Below, piece after piece: positions 1 through 5,842 of a stretch of 42,590 nt of DNA. The translations under genes were made by a program, and so were the position numbers. The stretch spans positions 1 to 42,590 of the IMG/VR virus record IMGVR_UViG_3300045953_000260; one strand, 5' to 3'. This stretch comes from a virus. Within the stretch, counting starts at the first letter, position 1. Every line of letters starts with the position of its first letter. The notes under the pieces are model-generated. The model saw nothing but the letters and a program-made list of their open reading frames with translations, was not told where the DNA came from and ran no database searches.

Positions 1-127
1 CACCGACGTTACGGAGGGCGCGTCCGGTGCGGAGGGCTCATGGACGCAGATCGCGTCGTCGACGAGCGAGGATCACTTTGCATTTGTCCCGAGCTATCAC
101 CCGACCGACGGCGACACCACGTTGACC
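1..127. repeat. 127-bp terminal direct repeat, left copy
   Basis: These bases are identical to the last 127 bases of the window. A gene reads in frame through the join when one copy is removed, so the molecule is circular (or circularly permuted) with a unit length of 42,463 bp. The length of exactly 127 equals a common maximum assembler k-mer, so the repeat is probably an assembly overlap and not a biological terminal repeat. Confidence 0.95.
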
Positions 128-364
128 GGAGTGAAGACGGTGTGGCTCGACATGGGGATCGGTGCCGCGACGGAAGAGGCAATGCTCGGCGCCGAGCAGA
201 GCTACGTTTTCCGCTACGGGTCCGGCGAGCTCTGCGAAGGGCCTTGGAGTCCGTTCCCATGCTTCCAGGACGTCCCGTCAGGGACGAGACTCGTCGCCCG
301 CTGCTCGCTCAGCGGTGCTGCAGATACCGGCCCGGGCGATGTTGCGATCCATGCCGTGAGTTGA
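1..364 (+). CDS. 3' part of fibre/virion-type protein that starts at 41976
   Basis: This is the continuation of the gene whose ATG is at 41976. The codon frame at position 2 matches the frame left at the end of the unit sequence, and the stop is at 362-364. The complete protein is 283 residues. This segment holds the second of two related halves: GAATEE at about residues 217-222 echoes GSATEE at 77-82 in the first half, and both are followed by an aromatic-rich stretch, a VPSG/IPAG turn and a hydrophobic strand. No catalytic motif is visible. It lies in a run of late genes after the endolysin, so a tail-fibre or virion-decoration role is likely but inferred. Confidence 0.7.
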   Translation, partial: TDVTEGASGAEGSWTQIASSTSEDHFAFVPSYHPTDGDTTLTGVKTVWLDMGIGAATEEAMLGAEQSYVFRYGSGELCEGPWSPFPCFQDVPSGTRLVARCSLSGAADTGPGDVAIHAVS

Positions 365-374
365 GGGAGGAGAA

Positions 375-725
375 ATGGCGATCAGCGAACCGTACGAACT
401 GGATGGTGTCACGGTCGGCTCAAGCGAACTCTCGATCGTGTCGGGCACGACCACTCTCCAAACCATCACGGACGACGGCGTCTATCAACTCTGGATCGAC
501 GCGAACACCATGGCGAAGGGTGACGAGTTCAAGATCAGGATCTACGAAAAGGTGGAGGCGACGGGCGGCACCAAGCGCGTTGTCCTCGTCGCAACGCTCA
601 GCGATGCACAGAGCGAGATCTTCGTCACGCCGACGCTGATCCTCATGCACGGATGGGACATGACGATCCAGAAAATCGCCGGGACCGACCGCGCGTTCGA
701 CGCGTCAATCCGAAAGATTGCGTGA
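375..725 (+). CDS. Small late structural-type protein, unknown function
   Basis: Protein of 116 residues, starting at ATG 375 behind a strong ribosome site (GGGAGGAG, 5-6 bases upstream). The N-terminal half is rich in beta-type sequence (Thr, Val, Ser and Gly, with alternating hydrophobics), and it has no signal peptide or membrane segment. It sits between the 283-residue virion-type protein and the 22-residue-repeat protein, in the group of late genes that follow lysis, so it probably belongs to the fibre or adaptor set. I do not recognise a named family with confidence. Confidence 0.65.
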   Translation: MAISEPYELDGVTVGSSELSIVSGTTTLQTITDDGVYQLWIDANTMAKGDEFKIRIYEKVEATGGTKRVVLVATLSDAQSEIFVTPTLILMHGWDMTIQKIAGTDRAFDASIRKIA

Positions 726-728
726 TCC

Positions 729-1529
729 GTGAGCGGCGGTGCGGCGGCGTTCTGGTACGGGGGCGCGGATGCCGCCGCTCAACTTCAAGCGGCGGGCGCC
801 TATACCCTCGTCGCCGAGACCGGGAGCTACGTTTTCTCCGGCCAAGCGGCCGAGCTTCGCGCGACGCGCACGATCGGTGCGCAAACTGGAACCTACGCGC
901 TCAGCGGCAACGCGGCATCGCTCGTGCACGGGTACGCGATGGCCGCCTCGACAGGCGCGTACGTCCTCGGCGGGAACGCAGCCGACCTCCGTGCGAGCCG
1001 AACCGTCTCCGCGAGCACCGGCGCCTATACATTGAGCGGGAACGCTGCAGGCCTGCTCGTCGGGCGCGCACTCGTCGCGGCCGCTGGTGGCTACGTTCTG
1101 AACGGGTCGGTCGCGGGTCTTCACGTCGGGCGCGTCGTGCAGGCGGTGACCGGTGTGTACGCGTTCGGCGGGAACGCGGCAGGCCTCGCCGCTGCGCGCT
1201 TTCTCGCCGCCGCTCCCGGCGCCTACGCCGTGGCCGGGAACGCGGCCGGCCTCGTCGTGGGGCGCGTGCTCGGAGCGAGCCCGGGTGCCTACGTGTTCAC
1301 CGGCCGCGCCGCAGATCTTATTCACGGCACGGGCGGAAGCTACACCCTGGTAGCCGCGACGGGCGCGTTGACCCTAACGGGGAACCAAGCACAGCTCGAG
1401 CTCGACACGAACCTCGAGGCGGCGCCCGCGCACACAGCGCGAGCGCAGGATCGGCACGGGACCCACGTCGAGGACGCGTCCGCAGCGCACGCCGCGCGCG
1501 AGTCGACGACGGCACGAGCAAGGAGATAA
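729..1529 (+). CDS. 22-residue-repeat protein, probable fibre component
   Basis: Protein of 266 residues with a GTG start 3 bases after the upstream stop; the ribosome site is weak, so translation may be coupled. Residues about 28-229 form nine units of roughly 22 residues with the pattern A-x-T-G-x-Y-x-L-x-G-N-A-A-x-L-x-x-x-R. Conserved Gly/Tyr pairs and alternating hydrophobics suggest a repetitive beta structure such as a solenoid or fibre shaft. The last ~35 residues are different: Arg/Ala/His-rich and of low complexity. Similar Gly-Tyr repeats occur in fibre-region proteins of phages of Gram-negative bacteria (family knowledge). Position next to an adaptor-like gene supports a fibre role; the exact function is inferred. 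Confidence 0.75.
   Translation: MSGGAAAFWYGGADAAAQLQAAGAYTLVAETGSYVFSGQAAELRATRTIGAQTGTYALSGNAASLVHGYAMAASTGAYVLGGNAADLRASRTVSASTGAYTLSGNAAGLLVGRALVAAAGGYVLNGSVAGLHVGRVVQAVTGVYAFGGNAAGLAAARFLAAAPGAYAVAGNAAGLVVGRVLGASPGAYVFTGRAADLIHGTGGSYTLVAATGALTLTGNQAQLELDTNLEAAPAHTARAQDRHGTHVEDASAAHAARESTTARARR
810..1415 (+). repeat. Nine tandem ~66-bp coding repeats
   Basis: Diverged tandem units of 66 bp inside the 729-1529 gene. Seven successive units keep an exact 22-codon period (residues 28-181). The eighth is followed by a 6-residue insertion (26-residue spacing) before the ninth. DNA divergence between units with protein-level conservation points to an old expansion under selection. Confidence 0.85.
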
Positions 1530-1533
1530 CGAG

Positions 1534-1821
1534 ATGACGGACCCCGTTTTGGCAGAGTTCCCGAAGGACCCCGACGACGATCGACCTTTCGCCATCGACT
1601 GGACCGACGCGCTCCCGCCTGGCGAGACGATCACGAGCGTTGTATGGGCCGTCCCGGCGGGGATCACCAACGTCTCGACCTCGAACACCGCGACGACGGC
1701 AACGATCCGGCTCTCGGGCGGGACGGATGGGACGACCTACAGGGTCGGGTGCAAGATCACGACGATGCCGAGCGGCTACAAGCTCGAGCGGTCCATCGGG
1801 ATCCGGGTCGCGCATCGCTGA
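1534..1821 (+). CDS. Fiber-tail adaptor-like Ig-fold protein
   Basis: Protein of 95 residues, ATG at 1534 preceded by AAGGAG. The sequence shows the layout of small phage adaptor proteins: D-W-T near residue 23, a V-V-W-A-V-P-A-G strand, a T-A-T-I-R-L-S-G-G stretch and a Y-R-V-G-C-K-I strand, ending in an E-R-S-I-x-I-R-V strand. This arrangement (W-x-V-P-x-G ... L-S-G-G-T-x-G-T-x-Y) is typical of the fiber-tail adaptor family that links tail fibres to the tail tip. It is the last rightward gene; the leftward operon ends just beyond it. The family call is from pattern recognition only. Confidence 0.6.
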   Translation: MTDPVLAEFPKDPDDDRPFAIDWTDALPPGETITSVVWAVPAGITNVSTSNTATTATIRLSGGTDGTTYRVGCKITTMPSGYKLERSIGIRVAHR

Positions 1822-1831
1822 CCGTGCGCGC

Positions 1832-1852
1832 GCCACGGTTCCGCCACGGTTC
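1832..1852. repeat. Paired GCCACGGTTC repeat, candidate integrase arm site (left)
   Basis: Two exact direct copies of GCCACGGTTC at 1832-1841 and 1843-1852, 11 bp apart. A matching pair lies on the other side of the attP core at 2038-2059. Tyrosine integrases of the lambda type bind short direct repeats in the P and P' arms with their N-terminal domain; the placement 80-100 bp from the core fits such arm sites. Confidence 0.55.
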
Positions 1853-1900
1853 AGTCGTCCGAGCAGGCAAAAACCGGCGCTCCGAGCACCCAAGACCCCT

Positions 1901-1929
1901 CAAAAACCAGCGGGAAGCGCTTCCCCCTG
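1901..1929 (-). terminator. Intrinsic terminator of the leftward operon
   Basis: Read on the minus strand, 1929-1908 forms a hairpin: outer CAG/CTG, one G-G mismatch, then GGGAA/TTCCC around a GCGC loop. It is followed directly by GTTTTTG (1907-1901). The GGGAAGCGCTTCCC palindrome is at 1912-1925. It lies about 70 bases past the last leftward stop and faces the end of the rightward late genes, so it should prevent read-through between converging operons. Confidence 0.6.
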
Positions 1930-1932
1930 AAA

Positions 1933-1974
1933 CTGGGGGTCTGGGGGTCGCTGGTTCGAATCCAGTCGCCCCGA
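1933..1974 (+). other. attP: attP core: 3' half of a tRNA-Pro(GGG) gene
   Basis: The sequence parses as a tRNA 3' half. Anticodon loop CTGGGGG (1933-1939, anticodon GGG), 3' anticodon stem TCTGG, variable loop GGGTC, T stem and loop GCTGG-TTCGAAT-CCAGT (1950-1966), acceptor strand CGCCCCG and discriminator A at 1974. The 5' anticodon stem needed (CCAGA) is absent upstream, so no complete tRNA is present. A tRNA 3' half next to an integrase is the classic attP layout; integration would rebuild the host tRNA-Pro gene. The exact crossover cannot be placed without a lysogen. Confidence 0.8.
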
Positions 1975-1995
1975 TTTTCTAAACGCTCGGGACCG

Positions 1996-2442
1996 CTACG
2001 TTTTCTGTCCGGTCGGTTCCGAGCCCTCCGAGGCTCCGCCACGGTCCGCGCCACGGTTCAGCGCGTCGGTGTACTTCTCGTTGAAGCGATCGGTTGCGTC
2101 GCTGAGTACCTCGGTGTGCGCCAGGATGGCGTCTTGCAGTTCTTCCGCGGCCTCCACTATGCCGCGCAGTTGCGCGTTTTCTCTCCGCAGATTGACGAGC
2201 TCGGCTTCTTCGACCTGCACGAGCCGCGCCGGCTCCCGCTCGAGCTCCTGCACGACGCCTTCCCAATCGGGAAGCCCAAGGCGCCGCCGCAACTGCTCGT
2301 ACCCCCTCCGCAGCTTGACGAGCTCGTCGCACGCCTCCTCCAAATCGCCGAGGTGGAAGTGCGCCATGGAATCGCCGGCGCGCCGCGCGGCGATGTAGGC
2401 CCGCAACCGGTCGACCATGCCGTCGTCTTGCTCCTCGCTCAT
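1996..2442 (-). CDS. Coiled-coil protein downstream of integrase
   Basis: Protein of 148 residues. I chose the ATG at 2442, which overlaps the integrase stop as ATGA; an ATG nine bases earlier is possible. The sequence is strongly charged and helical, with long heptad-like stretches (residues about 28-60 and 75-125) and no cysteines or hydrophobic segment. It is the last gene of the leftward operon, and its 3' end contains the right-hand pair of arm-type repeats, so coding and attachment-site DNA overlap. I do not recognise the family. A structural or accessory role in integration or excision is only suggested by position. Confidence 0.7.
   Translation of the reverse strand: MSEEQDDGMVDRLRAYIAARRAGDSMAHFHLGDLEEACDELVKLRRGYEQLRRRLGLPDWEGVVQELEREPARLVQVEEAELVNLRRENAQLRGIVEAAEELQDAILAHTEVLSDATDRFNEKYTDALNRGADRGGASEGSEPTGQKT
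2038..2059. repeat. Paired GCCACGGTYC repeat, candidate integrase arm site (right)
   Basis: GCCACGGTCC at 2038-2047 and GCCACGGTTC at 2050-2059, in the same orientation as the left pair. The copies at 1843 and 2050 match over 12 bases (GCCACGGTTCAG). The pair lies 64-85 bp beyond the attP core, inside the 3' end of the coiled-coil gene. Confidence 0.55.
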
Positions 2443-3515
2443 GCCTTCCATCCCTTCTTCCTCGCCTCGACGCCAGCCGGCCCGATCCGGGGCGCGAGCG
2501 ACACGGCGCCCCGCGCTCGCTCAACCTGCTCGGGCAGCAGGTGCGCATACATCGCCGTGACCCGCTCCTGCGACTGCCCGAGCATCCGGCCGAGCAGGTA
2601 GAGGTCCGGCGTACTCGCCAGGAAGTGCGTCGCGAACGTGTGCCGGCTTTTGTGCGGCCCGCCGGCGAGCTCGGCGGCGCGCACGACGGCCGCGAAGCGC
2701 TTCTTCGGAAAGCTCTCGTAGCGGCGCTTCGACCGCGTCGGGAAGACCCACTCGCACGGGCGTTTCGCTCGAGCGAGGAACGGGAGCAGTGCATCCGAGA
2801 TCGGCACCTCGCGCGGCTCGCCGCTCTTCGTGTCGAAGTCGTCCTCGTCTTCGTCCGGCCGCGGCCAGATCCGCACGAGCCGGCGCTTCACATCGACCTC
2901 GCTCCATCGAAGGCAGATCGCCTCGGTCTTCCGGCAGCCCGTGTTCAGCAAGAAGACGAGCAACGGGAGCAGGCCGGGATCCTCCTTCTCGCATGCGAGG
3001 TAGAGGCGTTCGACCTCCGCACCCGTCCAGGCCTCGGCGTGCCGGCGCTTCGAGGGCGCACGGTACTTCCGGATCGCTGGCGAGGCGCACGGGATCCCGA
3101 GGCGCCGTGCGTGCGAGAGGATCGCCGAGAGGGCCATCAGCTCCCGATTCACTGTGCGCTTCGCGACCTCGCGCGCCCGTCGCGCGCGGTACGTCTCGAC
3201 CAAGTCGGTCGTGATCGCCGTGAGCTTCATCGCGCCGAACGCCTCGGCGAGCTCGGCGATCTCGTACTTCCGGTTCGCCCAGGTCGTCTTGCGGAGCTCA
3301 GCTTCCGCGTGGATCCGGTAGCGGCCGGTTGAGAAGTCGGAGAACGTCGGCGCGACGCGTACCTTTGACGGCGCCGCGGCGTCGAGCTCGAGCTTCTTCA
3401 GCGTCTCGTACGCCTCGGCTTCCTTCCGCGTGCCGTTCACGATCCACTCGTGCCGCACGCCCCGATGCCAGAGCACCACCCGATACTTCTTCGGACCCCG
3501 CTTGTAGATCGCCAT
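2439..3515 (-). CDS. int: Tyrosine integrase
   Basis: Site-specific recombinase of 358 residues that would integrate the phage at a host tRNA-Pro gene. It has an N-terminal arm-binding region (1-60), a SAM-like core-binding domain (about 60-150) and a C-terminal catalytic domain. Catalytic residues are visible: R195 in NTGCRKTE, K230, H288 and R291 in HKSRHTFATHF, and nucleophile Y323 in MYAHL. The usual third His/Trp of the LGH box is Gln here (LGQ, Q314), which is unusual. Start ATG 3515 follows GAGG. It overlaps the excisionase-like gene by about 218 bp in another frame, and attP lies downstream. Confidence 0.95.
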   Translation of the reverse strand: MAIYKRGPKKYRVVLWHRGVRHEWIVNGTRKEAEAYETLKKLELDAAAPSKVRVAPTFSDFSTGRYRIHAEAELRKTTWANRKYEIAELAEAFGAMKLTAITTDLVETYRARRAREVAKRTVNRELMALSAILSHARRLGIPCASPAIRKYRAPSKRRHAEAWTGAEVERLYLACEKEDPGLLPLLVFLLNTGCRKTEAICLRWSEVDVKRRLVRIWPRPDEDEDDFDTKSGEPREVPISDALLPFLARAKRPCEWVFPTRSKRRYESFPKKRFAAVVRAAELAGGPHKSRHTFATHFLASTPDLYLLGRMLGQSQERVTAMYAHLLPEQVERARGAVSLAPRIGPAGVEARKKGWKA

Positions 3516-3693
3516 CGTCCTCGCCCTCGAAGATCGCCATCACGCCGCGCCGGAGCATACGCCATTGCCGCCCGACCTTGCGCGCGGTGGGGATCCGGCC
3601 TTGCTGGCAGAGCTGCACGATCGTCTTCGGCGAGAGCTTCAGGATCGCACCGGCCTCGGTGGGCGTGAGCACGTCGTCGGCAGCTTCAGCCAT
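3298..3693 (-). CDS. xis: Excisionase-like MerR/HTH_17 protein
   Basis: The first ~60 residues match the short excise-family DNA-binding domain: L-T-P-T-E-A-G-A-I-L, then S-P-K-T-I-V-Q-L-C-Q-Q-G-R-I-P and K-V-G-R-Q-W-R-M. Such proteins bind att DNA and direct the integrase to excision. The frame stays open to 3298, giving 131 residues, but the last ~72 lie inside the integrase gene in another frame and have low-complexity Arg/Ala/Glu composition, so they may be unimportant or poorly conserved. ATG 3693 overlaps the upstream stop. A long xis/int overlap would couple the two translations. Confidence 0.75.
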   Translation of the reverse strand: MAEAADDVLTPTEAGAILKLSPKTIVQLCQQGRIPTARKVGRQWRMLRRGVMAIFEGEDDGDLQAGSEEVSGGALASGRAARVDRERHAEGSRGVRDAEEARARRRGAVKGTRRADVLRLLNRPLPDPRGS

Positions 3694-3970
3694 GCCGCTT
3701 CCGATGCTTCCCCGCGTTCGGACACGTCGCGAAGTGGCTCTTTCGCCGAACGATGGGCTCACCGATCTGCGCGACACGCGAGCGCCAGACGCGTCGGCCG
3801 CGCTCGTCGACGTCGACGTTGATCGCGACGGTTCCGTCCGTGCTCGGCGCGAAGTCGACCGGCATCGGCTTCCCAGCCTCGGTGAGCGTCCAGAGGATGA
3901 GCGCGCCGCAGCTCTTACACCGGCGCGCGCCGAGCTCGGGGTCGCTCTTCGAGACGCGCACGTCACTCAC
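3686..3970 (-). CDS. Zinc-ribbon-like small protein
   Basis: Protein of 94 residues from GTG 3970, which overlaps the upstream stop (GTGAGTGA). Cys pair C-K-S-C-G near residues 18-21 and a C-terminal S-H-F-A-T-C-P motif give a likely four-ligand zinc site (CxxC ... HxxxC). The sequence between holds K-P-M-P-V-D and a Val/Asp strand. This pattern is common in small uncharacterised phage proteins. It sits in the leftward operon just before the excisionase-like gene. Nucleic-acid binding is plausible but not shown. Confidence 0.7.
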   Translation of the reverse strand: MSDVRVSKSDPELGARRCKSCGALILWTLTEAGKPMPVDFAPSTDGTVAINVDVDERGRRVWRSRVAQIGEPIVRRKSHFATCPNAGKHRKRHG

Positions 3971-4355
3971 CGGTGGCTCCTCGGTCCCGGATGGCGCGGA
4001 GGGCGCTGGCGCAGTCAGCAGCACCCTGGCCTCGGCCCATCAGAGTCCACTTGTCTGCGGTTTGGTCGCACACCGCGATCGCCTCTTCCCATGTCGCGCG
4101 CCTGGTCACGGCCATCGCGACGCGAAGATCCTTCGCCTCGTCTCGCGGCGCCCGGCTGACGTCGCGTTCGCTCGCCGCCTCGAGTTCGGCGAGCTGATAG
4201 CGCGCGTCGTCCCGCTCTCGCTCCGCGCGGTCGAGCGCGGCGAGGAGGACGCGCATGTTGACGCACTCGGCACACTCGCAGCGTGCAGAGGGCGTGTCGC
4301 GACGGAAGGCGTCGCGTGTCTCGCGCACCCTGCGATCGATTTCGTCGTCGGTCAT
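3963..4355 (-). CDS. Hypothetical protein with CxxC pair and coiled coil
   Basis: Protein of 130 residues starting at ATG 4355, an ATGA overlap with the upstream stop. It has C-E-C-A-E-C near residue 26 and a following helical, Arg/Glu-rich coiled-coil stretch (about 33-65). The C-terminal third is Ala/Trp-rich with A-T-W-E-E-A-I-A-V-C. It ends 5 bases into the next gene. No recognised domain; a role in the early leftward operon is all that context gives. Confidence 0.65.
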   Translation of the reverse strand: MTDDEIDRRVRETRDAFRRDTPSARCECAECVNMRVLLAALDRAERERDDARYQLAELEAASERDVSRAPRDEAKDLRVAMAVTRRATWEEAIAVCDQTADKWTLMGRGQGAADCASALRAIRDRGATGE

Positions 4356-4585
4356 GACGCCGCTTTCCACGACTCGGCACGCACCACGGTGCCAGTGCTC
4401 TCGTCGACGAGTTCGACGCGGCCGTAGAGCTTCACCGGGCGATTGCGCGGCGTTGCTGGGACGAGAACCTCGACCCATCCCTCGCCGGGGCTCGCGCGCG
4501 AGACGCTGCCTTCGACGCGTACGCCGTCGAGGTACGCGACGAGACCGGCGCTCGACTGCGCGTGCATGTCGATCGGCTCACGCAT
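4352..4585 (-). CDS. Small hypothetical protein
   Basis: Protein of 77 residues from ATG 4585, behind GGAGGGCGGC. The sequence is beta-type (L-V-A-Y-L-D-G-V-R-V-E-G, V-E-V-L-V-P, V-K-L-Y-G-R-V-E-L-V) and suggests a small barrel-like fold. It lacks cysteines and membrane segments. Its start region shares an exact 17-bp sequence with the start of queC, so it marks one edge of the queC-dpdA2 cassette. Function unknown. Confidence 0.6.
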   Translation of the reverse strand: MREPIDMHAQSSAGLVAYLDGVRVEGSVSRASPGEGWVEVLVPATPRNRPVKLYGRVELVDESTGTVVRAESWKAAS

Positions 4586-5192
4586 GCCGCCCTCCGAACA
4601 AGTCGCCTTGCCGCCGAGCTCGATCGAGCCTGCCGATGTTGCGGGCGAACCGCGTGACGCTCGAGCCGTCGAACGAGTCCGCGCCGGCCTCGGCGCACAA
4701 TCGAATGCGCCGCACGGTGTTCACGCGGCCGACGTGGTAGTAGAGCCCGCGCGCGCGACACCACCGGCCCCACCGCACGAGGTTCGCGAGCTTCCACTCT
4801 GTCGAGCCGCCCATGAAGATCCCGACGCGCGGTCCAACGAGACCGTCGACATCGTCGGCGCACATGCCGTCCTGGACCGAGACGAGGACGAGACGAGCGT
4901 CTACGAGCCTCGGCAGCCACGCGCGGGTGAGCTCGAGCGACGCGGTGGCATCGGCCACGACGTCCGGCGCGATCACGAAGTCGGCGGCCGCGCCGAGCCG
5001 CGCGTAGGCGCGTTCAAAAGCGAGCTCGTCGAAGCTCTCGCCGCGTTGGTGTGCCGTCCATGCGCCGTTGTCGAGCGCGTACGCAAATCCCTCGGCGCGC
5101 AGCACGCCGCGCGCGCTCACCATCAACCGCCAGCCGGCGCGCCGCAGCGCTTCGAGGTTTCGGCGCGTGCCGGTCCGCGAGGCGTACGCCAT
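4578..5192 (-). CDS. dpdA2: DpdA2-like DNA 7-deazaguanine transglycosylase
   Basis: Protein of 204 residues; ATG 5192 overlaps the queC stop (TGATG). It looks like the short phage branch of the tRNA-guanine-transglycosylase superfamily that exchanges guanine in DNA for a 7-deazaguanine base. Visible elements: A-Y-A-L-D-N-G-A-W (D41), I-A-P-D-V-V (D77), V-G-I-F-M-G-G-S-T-E-W-K, H-V-G-R-V-N and G-A-D-S-F-D-G-S-S (D172, D175), the expected spacing for a TIM-barrel enzyme with acidic active-site residues. Genetic linkage to queC, which makes preQ0, strongly supports the assignment. Predicted product in DNA: dPreQ0. Family membership is from motif recall, not a search. Confidence 0.8.
   Translation of the reverse strand: MAYASRTGTRRNLEALRRAGWRLMVSARGVLRAEGFAYALDNGAWTAHQRGESFDELAFERAYARLGAAADFVIAPDVVADATASLELTRAWLPRLVDARLVLVSVQDGMCADDVDGLVGPRVGIFMGGSTEWKLANLVRWGRWCRARGLYYHVGRVNTVRRIRLCAEAGADSFDGSSVTRFARNIGRLDRARRQGDLFGGRHA
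4581..4597. repeat. 17-bp direct repeat at the queC-dpdA2 cassette edge (left copy)
   Basis: CGCATGCCGCCCTCCGA is identical at 4581-4597 and 5838-5854. Each copy covers the end of one gene (both encode a C-terminal G-G-R-H-A), the ribosome site and the first codons (M-R) of the next. The pair brackets queC and dpdA2 exactly. Confidence 0.8.
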
Positions 5193-5842
5193 CACGGCAC
5201 CCCCAGATCGCGAACGCCGGCCTCCGCGAATCCGCGCGCCCGATGCTCGCACGCGAGGCAGCGGCCGCACGGGGTCGGCGAGCGCGCACCGGCATCCTGC
5301 GGGTCGTAGCAGCTCCACGACCTCGCGACGGCTTGCTCGCAAGCTTCGCCGAGCTCGCGCATGAGTGCGATCGCGGCTGCCTTCGAGCGGTGGACGAGCG
5401 GAGCGTCGATCGCGAACGGTACGCCGAGGCCGAGCGACAGCGCGCGCTCGGCGACTCGGAGGTACTGCGGGCGGCAGTCGGGGAAGCGCTCCGCGTCGTC
5501 CTGGCAGCAGCCGATCACGACGCGGTCCGCGCCGTACGAAAGCGCGCGCGCCGCCGCAAGCGTCAGGAGGATCGTGTTGCGGCCCGGAACGACGACGCGG
5601 TCATGGTCGAGCGCGCCGCCGCGCGTGAGGCTCGTGCCTGTCCACGGAAGCAGAGCCTCGACACGTACGACCGGGACCCCAGCTCTCGCCGCGATCACGC
5701 TCGCCCGCACGAGCTCGATTCGGTGGCGCTGGCCGTAGTCGATCGCGAGCGCCGCGACCTCGCCGCGGCCGTGCTCGCGAAGCGCCCAATGCAGCGCGAT
5801 CGCCGAGTCCATGCCGCCGGAGAGCAGCACGACGCTACGCAT
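5192..5842 (-). CDS. queC: QueC, 7-cyano-7-deazaguanine (preQ0) synthase
   Basis: Protein of 216 residues that converts 7-carboxy-7-deazaguanine to preQ0 using ATP and ammonia. The PP-loop S-G-G-M-D-S is at 8-13, V-P-G-R-N at 85-89, and four zinc-binding cysteines lie at C178, C192, C195 and C198 (CxxCxxC at the end). Length and motif order match cellular QueC. The start ATG 5842 has a GGAGGG site and overlaps the upstream gene end. FolE, QueD and QueE are not in this genome, so the precursor must come from the host. Together with the DpdA2-like gene it should feed DNA, not tRNA, modification. Confidence 0.93.
   Translation of the reverse strand: MRSVVLLSGGMDSAIALHWALREHGRGEVAALAIDYGQRHRIELVRASVIAARAGVPVVRVEALLPWTGTSLTRGGALDHDRVVVPGRNTILLTLAAARALSYGADRVVIGCCQDDAERFPDCRPQYLRVAERALSLGLGVPFAIDAPLVHRSKAAAIALMRELGEACEQAVARSWSCYDPQDAGARSPTPCGRCLACEHRARGFAEAGVRDLGVP

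Noticed and set aside
1-127. Biological direct terminal repeat as for T7-type packaging
   Set aside because: Exactly 127 bases equals a usual assembler k-mer, and a gene runs through the join, so assembly overlap of a circular graph is the simpler reading.
653-1537. Alternative Arg-rich 294-codon frame over the repeat protein
   Set aside because: Arg-rich composition is typical of shadow frames in high-GC DNA; the regular repeats are in the other frame.
1920-1974. Complete tRNA gene
   Set aside because: The 3' half is perfect but the 5' anticodon stem, D arm and 5' acceptor strand are missing; it is an attP core.
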